From the NCBI GenBank assembly GCA_016946835.1, contig JACVTC010000095.1, positions 215,001-275,000 of the forward strand: 60,000 bases of DNA. The letters run 5' to 3'. The notes under the pieces are model-generated. The model did no database searches and was not told where the DNA came from. It saw only the letters and a list, made by a program, of their open reading frames with translations. Shown here piece after piece: positions 45,148-60,000 of this stretch. The stretch comes from Neocallimastix lanati (nom. inval.) (Eukaryota > Neocallimastigomycota > Neocallimastigomycetes > Neocallimastigales > Neocallimastigaceae). Both the position numbers and the translations under genes were made by a program. How positions within the stretch are numbered: the stretch's first letter is position 1; each line of letters opens with the position of its first letter.

Positions 45148-47071
45148 GTAAATAAATATGAATAAATAATTTTAATGAAATTGTATAATTAATATTTAAT
45201 TTAATTATATTTATATATAATAAATATATATAATAAATAAATAAATCTAAATAATAATAATTTATATTATTATTTAAAAGAAAGAAAAAATAATAATAAT
45301 TTACTTTGCTGCAACTAAACGAGTAGCTTTCATTTTATATTCTGGTGGTGTACGATTAATAATATCTGAATAATAAATAAAACCTGTGTGTCTTTGAACA
45401 CCAGCTGCAGATAAACCTGTATTTGTTTTTTTAGTAGCACCTAAAACTTGTATATTACAAGCAGGAATTTTACTTAAGGCTGTTAGACCACCAGCAACCC
45501 CCATTAATTTAGCTGCTGTTGAACTACCAACAATAATTGATATATTTGGTGCAATAAATGTCATTCTGGATTCAACATATTCAAAAATCTTTATTAATAT
45601 ATATTAAAATTGAAATAATATTATTTATTTAAATATAATATTAAATTGGATTTTGATAAAATAAATATCATATATATATGTATGTATATATAAATTTTAT
45701 ATTATTTTTATTAGCAATGATTATTAATAAAATTTCAAAACTTATATATTATACCTTTTTTTCATCTGCTTCTAATTTAAATGCCATATCACAAGCATCT
45801 AAAACCTTTTTAATTTCAGTTTTACTTAAAGGTTGGCCTTCACTAGTTGTAGCTGTTACAGCAACAATCATAACAATTTCCGATGGCAATATCTGTCTTA
45901 AATCAACTTGTGTTAAATCCTTTTAAAATGAATAATTATTATATTATATTACATATATAAATATATAAAAAGAAAAAAATTTAATATATTTATTAATGTT
46001 TAGTATTATTATTAGACTTGTTATAAATTATTTTAATTTTTTTGATTATTACTTGTGCATCACCAATTTCTTTAACAGCTCTAATATAATTCATTGGTTG
46101 TGGTATAAGTGATTCTAATTCTGGAAATCTTGAAGCGTAGTGATCTCTAATGTACTATAAATTGATATGTATATATTTTAAAAAAAAAAAAAATAAATGA
46201 ATTTATATTTTTTTATTAATTAAATTTTGATAATTTATGAATTGAATTTTGAAATTAAAATGAAATTCATACTATAAATTTAAAATTAATTATTACTTTA
46301 TGAATAACTAAAATTTCATCATCTATATCTGCTGTTATATTATTTGCTTTAACAATTGTATCGTATTCTGGGTCTTCTTCAACAGGTCCAGTATTATGAT
46401 ATTCCGTACGTGGAATAGATTTAAAATGTTCAATTTTCTATCATATTGTTTTAAAAATATTTATATATATATAAATAAAATGAATATTAATTTTTCATTT
46501 TCAATTATATAATAAAAAAGTAATTTTAAATTATATATATCTATGAATAAAAATTTATTGTGGAATTATTGAAATTATTTTATTTTATTTTATTTTATAA
46601 TTTAATTTATGTATGAATCGCTTTGAAATCCGTTAATCATTAAAAAATTATATATATCTACGAATATAAAAATTTATTATGGAATTATTAAAATTTTATT
46701 TTATTTTATTTTATAATTTAATTTATATATGAATCATTTTGAAATCCGTTATTTGTTAATAAACAGTCAATAATATTATTTATATTTACTTCCATAATAT
46801 CCTTTAATTGTTTGGACGATGCTAATTTTGCTATACTATGAATATCATCTTTCCCTGCCAAAGCTACTTTAATTGCCATTTCTTTTTCCTCTTCATGATC
46901 CATTGATTTACTTTTTTCATTTTCATCTTTATTCTCCTCATCTTCCAAATCATCTAAATCATCTAAATCATTTAATAAATCATTATCATTATCTTTATTT
47001 TCTTCTGTTTCTTCTAATTCATCTTCACCAAGATCATCAAGATCTGCTATTAATTCATCAGCTAATGACAT
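44196..47071 (-). CDS. PRP31: U4/U6 snRNP protein PRP31
   Basis: Spliceosomal protein that binds U4 snRNA with the 15.5K protein and holds the U4/U6.U5 tri-snRNP together. Eight exons on the minus strand: 47071-46790, 46437-46297, 46154-46053, 45919-45755, 45588-45305, 45086-44907, 44748-44576, 44377-44196. They total 1509 nt, giving 502 aa (human 499). Visible features: N-terminal [13 protein letters not shown] with an acidic stretch; NOSIC region ([20 protein letters not shown]); Nop domain with [20 protein letters not shown] and the signature [31 protein letters not shown]; basic KKRRGGKR; and the C-terminal domain with [16 protein letters not shown]. Intron 1 contains a 117-bp tandem duplication. 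Complete; it fits the intron-dense genes around it. Confidence 0.96.
46531..46750. repeat. 117-bp tandem duplication in PRP31 intron 1
   Basis: Two adjacent copies, starting TTATATATATCTATG (46531) and TTATATATATCTACG (46648). Each contains a TTTTATTTTATTTTATAA tract and ends GAAATCCGTTA. They lie wholly inside the intron (46438-46789), one copy ending shortly before the donor. Confidence 0.85.
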
Positions 47072-47287
47072 TGTTCCTTTATCAATTTTTTTTATTATTT
47101 TATTATATTACAAAAGATAAATTATAGGTACAATGAATAAGAAATAAATTTATGTAATAAAATTTATAATATATATGAATTAAAATTTTTAATATATTAA
47201 AAATAAAATATAAATACTTTCTGTATTATCAAAAAAATAAAATAAAATTTTTTAAATAATTTTAAAAATTATAATTATTAAAATATA

Positions 47288-47318
<31 letters not shown>

Positions 47319-47350
47319 CCTTTAAAAAATATTAAATATTGAATTAATAG

Positions 47351-47382
<32 letters not shown>

Positions 47383-47652
47383 AAAGAATAGATAGAAATA
47401 CGAACTACAAATTAATTGCGTTTTTAACTTTTAGATTATAAATATTATTAAAATGTCAATATATATTTATATATTTAAAAAGTTAATACAATTCATAATG
47501 ATATTTATTTTCATTATTTTAACTATATTAAATTATTTTATTTTTATTTTTATTTTTTTTTTATTTTTTTTCATTATTTATTTTTATTTATCTTTTATTT
47601 TATTTAATTATTATTATTCTTTACGATACGATATAAACGAAAATCAAATTCC

Positions 47653-47683
<31 letters not shown>

Positions 47684-47732
47684 TAAATTTATAATTTTCA
47701 GTATATGTCATAACGAAAATTAAATCTCTCGC

Positions 47733-47772
<40 letters not shown>

Positions 47773-47874
47773 AGCTTTAAGTTGAATTACTTTTATTAAC
47801 TTTTTTAATAATGTTAAAAACATAAGTTCATTAGTATAAATACATTTATTATTTATTAATTATAATTTTTAAAT
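47072..47874. other. Spacer PRP31 promoter / flippase 3' end
   Basis: Both flanking genes are on the minus strand. A/T-rich with poly-A (47350-47379), poly-T (47653-47678) and an ATT run (47737-47770). No gene was seen. Confidence 0.6.
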
Positions 47875-53459
<5,585 letters not shown>

Positions 53460-53539
53460 TTTTATTTTTGTTTTCTTCTTAGAAAAAAAAAAAAGAAAGA
53501 AAGAAATTAAATAAAGAATTTCGGTTATGTCTAAGATAG

Positions 53540-53601
<62 letters not shown>

Positions 53602-54664
53602 TAATGTAATTATTTATTTTATTTTTACTCTAAATTGTATATTTAATTATAATTTTTACACTACTTATTTTTTTTTTATAATTTAAAATATTTCTATTCT
53701 ATTACTATTATCAATTATCTTATCATTTATTCTTTATAAAATTTTAAAATAAGTTAAAACTTTTTTAATTATTTATATATGAAATATAATTTAATTTTAA
53801 AATTATAACATTATTAATAAATGTTCTATTTATTATTATATAAAAAAATAAATAACTAAATAAAATAATAAAAGTGTTTTAAAATATAATATTTAAAAAT
53901 AATAATTTATATTTTATTAACAAATGGATATAATAACTAAAAATATTTCATTAATTTATTATATTTAATATTAAAAATAAATTCATTCAAGTATAACATT
54001 TATAATTTCAAATTATCTTTGAAATCTTATTTTGAATAATAATTATTGTTTTAATAAATAATTATAATATTGTTTAATAAATAGTTTTTTTCTTTTTATT
54101 TTACAATTCAAATTTATATTATTAATTGACATATATATATATAAATATATATATATATTTTATTTTATGAATGAAATTTAATTTCAATTAAATTCCAAAT
54201 TTCCAAATATATTTTTTAATAAATTTCAACCATAACATTAAAAAAAAAAAATAAATAAAAAACAAAAAATTAAAAAATAAAATATTAAAAAATAAATAAA
54301 AACTAATGTTATATTATTTAATGAAAAATTAATAATACTTTAATTATCTAATATATAAATTTTATTAAATAATAAGTTGAAGATTACACAAATTCTTTTT
54401 AACGTGGCTAAATCAATATAAACATATAAATGATTTTTAAAAGTTTTATTTATATTTATTAATAAAAAATTAAGAAGGCTTGAACTTATTAAAATACATT
54501 ATAATGTTAACGTAAACTAATAATACGGTTAATCTTTTTAGTAAAATTAAAAATCAAAATTAAAAAAATTAATAATAAAAAATAAACAAAACGGTCAATG
54601 TAATTTATAATTATATAATAGTTTTATAAATATAATTTTATAATAATTTTTTTAAAAAAAATTT
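53460..54664. other. Flippase upstream region
   Basis: First part of the divergent spacer between the flippase and the zinc-finger gene. It has a (TTA)n array (53537-53602) followed by monotonous A/T. No gene was seen. Confidence 0.6.
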
Positions 54665-54976
54665 TTTATTGACTGGGCAAACGAGAGGAAAGGATAATAG
54701 GACCACCAGTCCCTCCCTTAAATGTATAAGACTCATTGAGCTTCTTTTCAGTGATCTTTTGAACCATTATCTATGGAGAAACAACTACACTAATTCATTC
54801 ATATATCAAGTACTCTCCGCACTAGCAATTACATAGTCTAGAAATAGTAATACTTATCATGGCGCGTACCTCAATTATAGGGTAATACACTCTAGGATGA
54901 TGAAAAATCGAGTGGCCGTTCTAGAAACCTTTTATGTATTAGTTAAGAATACTAACCACAAGGATAAAAATTGAAA
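54665..54976. other. G/C-richer island of unknown origin
   Basis: About 310 bp stand out sharply from the surrounding A/T desert in base composition and lack homopolymers. On the minus strand an ATG at 54767 opens a 33-codon frame to TAA at 54666 (MVQKITEKKLN..., with GGTGGPIILSSRLPSQ at the end). Upstream of it stops occur in all frames. Composition and partial coding character resemble a transposon or gene relic, but I recognise no family. No terminal repeats or target duplication were found. Confidence 0.5.
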
Positions 54977-55560
54977 ATACAATTTTTTAAAATAATTATT
55001 ATAAATATCTTGGATAAAACAATGAAAAGAATAAATAAAATCAATTTATAATTGAATTATTTTTAATCATTTTAATTTTAATAATTAATATAATTAAAAT
55101 TGATATTTAAATAATTTAAAAAAAAATAAATTAGAAATATTTTTTCTTTTACTAATTTTGAAGATAATTTGATATATATATATATTTAAAAAAAATAAAA
55201 GATATTTAAATATTTTTATTAAGAAATATTTAAAATATTATACTATCCATATAATAACAATTATTTAATTTAAATTTTAAATTCACTTTAGTTTAAATGT
55301 GTCCCAAAATTTTTATTAATCTTTAAGAATTTCTTTAGGTACATTTCATGGCTGTATTGCTTTATATCTTATTAAATTTATTAATTCCACATTTTTAAAA
55401 CTATGTATTTATAACTTTTTTTTAATTATTTTATTTTATTTATTTATTTGTTGTTATTTTATACTATTATATTTATTTTTTTTTTATATTTTTAAATATT
55501 ACCTTATTTACTAATTTAATTATAATTTATTCATTTCAATTGACATTTATACATTTAATT
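54977..55560. other. AT-rich spacer
   Basis: A/T sequence with no gene, RNA or repeat that stands out. Confidence 0.6.
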
Positions 55561-55999
55561 ATCTTTATCTTTATCATTGTTATATTTATTCATTTTAAAA
55601 ATTAAATTACATTTATATATATATCTTTCATTATTCAATAGAAAAAAAAAAATTCATTTATCATTTATTTTACATTAAATTATAATTTCTATTTTATTTC
55701 ATTTTATTTATCTTTATCTTTATCATTGTTATATTTATTCATTTTAAAAATTACATTTATATATATATCTTTCATTATTCAATAGAAAAAAAAAAAAATT
55801 CATTTATCATTTATTTTACATTAAATTATAATTTCTATTTTATTTCATTTTATTTATCTTTATCTTTATCATTGTTATATTTATTCATTTTAAAAATTAC
55901 ATTTATATATATATCTTTCATTATTCAATAGAAAAAAAAAAATTCATTTATCATTTATTTTACATTAAATTATAATTTCTATTTTATTTCATTTTATTT
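55561..55999. repeat. Three-copy tandem repeat, ~146-bp unit
   Basis: Copies start at 55561, 55710 and 55856, each with ATCTTTATCTTTATCATTGT. Each continues through TTATTCATTTTAAAAATTA, a TATATATATC segment, AATAGAAAAAAAAA and TTACATTAAATTATAATTTC. Copies 2 and 3 are almost identical; copy 1 has about five extra bases. It lies in the spacer between the flippase and zinc-finger genes. Confidence 0.92.
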
Positions 56000-56962
56000 T
56001 ATTTTTTGTTAAAGTTTTATTTTCAATGAAATAATTATTAAAAGATAAAATAACAAAATTCAGAAAAATTTTTATATTTAAATTGTGGCTTTTATTTATC
56101 ACATCAATGATTGGATAAAATAGATATCATGTGAATTTTTGATTGATTTCATGATAGCCAAATCATTTTGTTTTTTTTTCAATCTTGATTGAACAGTTTA
56201 GTTAATAGAATAGCAAAAAGCGTATCAAATTAATAATATACTATTAATAAGTATATATAAATAATATTATAAAGAAAAATAGAAGTAATATTATATTGTT
56301 AAATATTAATGTTATTAAATTATAAATTTAAATTATTTGTTTGGGAAATGTTATTATATATGAATACTATAAATATTATTTATCAAAGATAAATAATTGG
56401 TTTAAAAGCAATGTTATTTATTTGGAATCGAGTAATTAAATATTAACGATATGGCGTAATTGGAACTAGGCAAATAGGCAAATAGAACATTAATTAAAAT
56501 GTAATTCAGTTCAATTCAATTCAATTCAATTTAATTCAATATTATATATGTAATTTGAATAAATTATAATATACATAACCTAAGTTATAAATATAAAGAA
56601 TATAGAATAAAAAAATATAATATACATAAAATAAATTAATTATAAAAAGAATAAAGTAATGAATTTAGAATAACAGTTCACTATTAAAATGTAAATAAAT
56701 ATAATATTGAATAATAATAGTAATAATAATAAATAGTAAATAATGGATAACCCTAAATATAAAATAGCTTATTAACCAATACAAAAATTTTCTTACAAAA
56801 ATTAATAATTAGAATGTCAATTAAAATAATTTCAATAAATTATAAATTTAATAAATTAATTATTTTTATTTATTATACTTTATATATTAAAAATTGTTAA
56901 CATATATATAACAAATTTAATTATTTTATAAATTTTAATAGGAATTGAATTAACTAGTATAA
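56000..56962. other. Upstream region of the zinc-finger gene
   Basis: A/T-rich. Contains an imperfect hairpin at 56106-56167 (outer arms AATGATTGG / CCAAATCATT, inner arms TATCATG / CATGATA) and a short (ATTCA)n run near 56508-56530. No coding region was seen. Confidence 0.55.
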
Positions 56963-58365
56963 ATGATACAAGGACAAAATTCATCAATAAAAATGAATAA
57001 CAAAGTAAATATAATACCTTGTTGTAAATTAGATTTAAATAAAATCATAGATTTTAAGTATTAATTTTTTATATAATATAATAATATTATAAAAAAGACA
57101 AAATCAAAGAAAGTTGTGGATCAAGAAGATGACGATTGGAAATGTAAAATGTGTGGATGTCCTGCTAAACATACACCTTTAAAAAGAACGGGAAGAGATG
57201 GAAAAAAAGTAAAATTAAATAAATATTTTTTATTTAATTTAAAACATTTAAATTTTTTAAAATATTAATTATAATTAATTAAATAGAGTATATGTAATGC
57301 ATGTTATATAAGAGAAAGAACTCAACAAGAAAGAGCAGAACGTGGTAGCGCAAGACCAATTCTTTCAACAACAGTACCCATGACAACTAATATATTGTCG
57401 AATCCACAACAAAATTATTTATTTCCTTATTTAAATTTACAATATAATAATATGGTACAACAAATGAATCTATTGTCTAAAATGGGTCAAGGATTTAATG
57501 TAGATAGTCAACAATTATATAATAATCCGTTTGGAATAACACAAGATGCATTCAGTGCAGCAATTCAAGCTTATCAAGCAGCTGCAGCTGCAACTGCTTC
57601 AGCAGGTCAATTACCAGTTGACTTTAATTCGAACTTAAATATGTTAGGAGCCCTAAGTTCTTTGGGGCTCGCAACTACTACAACACAAGCAACTAATACT
57701 TCTAGTGTAGCAAGCGTCTTACCAGAACAAGATATTGAACAGTCAGTTCAAGAAATTCAACAAACTGATCTTTCACAAGAGTTAAATACTGATGAAGATA
57801 CTAGTAAACAAGATTTAGAAAGTGTTCAAGAGCAATTACAACAAATAACGTCAGCAAGTATTAGTGATATTACAAATTTGGAAACAGCTGCTGGTAATAC
57901 TGATACAGTAGACAAGATAAATAAAGAAACAGCACTTTTGCCTGAAAATTTATATGACCAACAAACAGTATCAGTAGCAGTGGCTGCACTAGATCAAGCT
58001 GCTCAATTAGATCTTAAAAACGATGAAATAATTAAAGTAAATAATTAAAATTTATAAACTTTGAAAAATTAAAAAAATATTTATTAAAAGTTAATTTTTT
58101 TTAAAAAAATTTATATAAATATAATTTTATTTTAAATTAAAATAAAAAAATATAATAGGAGAAAATTAATAAAGAAATAAAAAATTTAAATGAAAATCAA
58201 ATAAAGAATGAAGACTATCAAAAGATTTCATCAGAAAACAAAGACAAAGAAAAAGTTGATGGTAAAAGAATATATCAAAAGAGAAAACAAATGGATGAAG
58301 AAGATAATTTACTTGAGGAAAAACTTAAAAAGGAATTAAAGAAAGTAAAAGTTGATAGTAAATAA
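56963..58365 (+). CDS. GATA-type zinc-finger protein
   Basis: Probable DNA-binding transcription factor. Four exons: 56963-57004, 57098-57208, 57287-58036, 58159-58365. They total 1110 nt, giving 369 aa, and all introns are phase 0. One zinc finger is placed near the N-terminus: C30-x2-C33-x20-C54-x2-C57 (CKMCGCPAKHTPLKRTGRDG, then SICNACYIRER), which fits the GATA class (TP-loop and CNAC). The middle is rich in Gln, Ala and Ser (QAYQAAAAATASAG) like an activation region, followed by acidic Glu/Gln stretches. The C-terminal exon is charged and basic (KRIYQKRKQ, KKELKKVKV) and may carry the nuclear signal. The finger lacks the Trp of canonical GATA factors (LKRTGRDG rather than LWRRxxxG), so binding to GATA sites is uncertain. 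The first exon is short (14 codons) and its start is the least secure part. Confidence 0.82.
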
Positions 58366-59883
58366 TAAGAATGAAAAGAATGGGTTAAAGAATAGAAGTA
58401 AAAAATAATCATAGAAATTTTAATAAATATCTAAAAAAAATATAAAATTAAAGAATTATATAATATTCAAAACATAATACTAATATATCAATTATTAGAA
58501 GGAAGTAAAAAAAAAAAAAAAAAAAAAGCATAAAATGTACTATTTATTAATTTTTTTAATATTTGGAATCATAATAATTTATTTAATTTTATACAAGAAG
58601 AAAGTAATAATGAAAATTTAAAAAGAAAAAAAAATTATTACTTTTAGTAAAAACACTTTAATATTTACATTCATAAATAATTAGTAAATTAAAAGTTTAA
58701 TTTAATATTTATTAAATTTTTTTTTTTTTTAAAAAAAAATAATTATTTAAACCATTAGACAGAGTGATTAATATTTAATTCAAAATATATATATATAAAT
58801 GAAATATATATATATTATTATAATAATAATAATAATATAGTAGATTTAATTCAAATAATTAATAGTTTTTTTTTAAAAAAAAAAATTATTAAAAAAGTGA
58901 AAGAAATAAGTAATATTTTTAAAAACATTTTCAAACCTTTCATTAATAGTATACCCCGTAATTTTTTATTAAAGTATTATTTTGTTTTATTTTTTTTTTT
59001 TTTAAGTTTTTAAATTACTATATCTATATATATATATAAAGCAATATTAAATTATTATAATTATTTTTTTATCAATAAAAATTATATTAAATATCTTTTT
59101 TTATTAACGAATATAATTAAGAATTAATAAAAAAAAATAATAATAATAATAATAAAATAAAAAATAAAAAAAAATCAATAAAATAAAAGTTAAAAGCAAA
59201 TAATTTAATATTAAAATTTCAAAAAAAAAAAAAAAAAAATTAAAAAATTAAAAAAAAAATATTATCAACTATATATATAAATATATAAATATAAATAATT
59301 TATATAGAGTGTTAGATCTTTTTTTTTTTTTTTTTTTTAAATTTTTAATAAAATATTGAAATTTTCATTGGATTTTTTTTAGAGATTGATGAAATATTAA
59401 AAAAAAAATTAAATAATTAAAAAATTAAAAATATTAAAAAAATATTTAAATTATGTATATAAAAATATATATAAATTATAATTTATAAAATATATATAAA
59501 ATATATATATAAATTATAATATATAAATAATATATAAAAAATATATATAATTTATATATAAATAATATATAAATAATATATATAATTTATATATAAATAA
59601 ATTTATTAAATTAGATTAAAAATTAAAATTTTTTTTATCAAAAAATCAAATAATTTAATAGAAAAAAAAAAAAAAAAAAAAAATAATTGAGAATTAAAAT
59701 AATATTTATTAATATTTATAATAAATGAAAATTTAAAAAAAATTTAAATGGACAAAGAATATATTTTTTTTTTTATAAAAAAAAAAATTTATATAATAAA
59801 TATTAAATTATAAATTATAAATTATAAATAAATTCTTGGTTTAATTTAACATATATTTTATATAAAATTATAAAATAAAAATA
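58366..59883. other. AT-rich spacer at right end
   Basis: Lies between the zinc-finger gene and a convergent gene on the minus strand. It holds poly-A and poly-T tracts and TATATAAA arrays (59455-59600). No gene was seen. Confidence 0.6.
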
Positions 59884-59959
59884 TTAGAGTGGAGTTAGTA
59901 GAGTGGATATATGAGGAGGAGGTGGTGGTGGTGGTGGAGAAGTCTTATCAAATTCTTTC
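59884..59959 (-). CDS. Terminal exon of a gene continuing beyond the window (partial)
   Basis: Minus-strand exon with acceptor TATAG just before 59959 and stop TAA at 59886-59884. It encodes KEFDKTSPPPPPPPPHISTL plus a few residues. The rest of the gene must lie beyond position 60000. Proline run and G/C-rich codons contrast with the flanking A/T. The family cannot be told from 24 residues; profilin- or SH3-binding is only a guess from the proline run. Confidence 0.6.
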
Positions 59960-60000
59960 CTATAAAAATTTTATTAATTTGAAGAAAATTAAATTTTCAA

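Noticed and set aside
54665-54976. Solo LTR
   Set aside because: TG...CA ends could be drawn, but no matching short target duplication flanks them.
55561-55999. CRISPR array
   Set aside because: Contiguous ~146-bp tandem copies without spacers, in a eukaryotic genome.
57005-57061. Continuation of the zinc-finger gene's exon 1 to GTATTA near 57059
   Set aside because: That donor leaves phase 2 while exon 2 must be entered in phase 0; the donor at 57005 fits.

Overview
The window is eukaryotic nuclear DNA with extreme AT richness, dense homopolymers and microsatellites, and short GT-AG introns. Eleven protein-coding genes could be rebuilt exon by exon. In each one the exon phases sum to a multiple of three and the product length fits the family. 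The set points to a flagellated early-diverging fungus, most likely an anaerobic gut fungus (Neocallimastigomycota). The reasons are fungal-type thioredoxin reductase and P4-ATPase sequences, retained cilium genes (IFT70/TTC30, K40-bearing alpha-tubulin, WRAP73), a SCAR/WAVE subunit (BRK1), and the base composition. The lineage is an inference, because no rRNA or other taxonomic marker is present.

Layout: thioredoxin reductase (344-2863, +); a LINE-tail remnant beside a long perfect palindrome and a ~380-bp TTTTA microsatellite (3321-4063); a 3.5-kb AT desert; alpha-tubulin (7587-9210, +); a second LINE-tail fragment (about 9815-10214); a complete LINE retrotransposon (10312-15253) with a 14-bp target-site duplication and one 1387-codon ORF; tRNA-Ala(UGC) (15813-15884); IFT70 (16703-20984, +); WRAP73 (21662-24565, +); an FHA-domain Chk2/Rad53-like checkpoint kinase (25898-30983, +) with 18 exons including apparent 2-nt and 8-nt microexons; BRK1 with a proline-rich tail (31592-32750, -); a TUG/ASPSCR1-like UBX protein (34537-38053, +); a truncated LINE copy (38527-38945); a PWWP-like protein (40743-43074, +); PRP31 (44196-47071, -); a Neo1/ATP9-type flippase (47875-53459, -); a long spacer with a GC-richer island and a three-copy ~146-bp tandem repeat; a GATA-type zinc-finger protein (56963-58365, +); and the last exon of a gene running off the right edge (59884-59959, -).

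Functional themes: alpha-tubulin, IFT70 and WRAP73 lie on the same strand within about 17 kb and all serve microtubules, basal bodies or cilia. The other genes are housekeeping functions: redox, splicing, DNA-damage checkpoint, membrane flipping and membrane traffic. Eukaryotic genes of this kind are expressed singly, and nothing suggests operons. The accessory content consists of four copies, from at least three variants, of one LINE group, plus many tandem duplications in spacers and introns.
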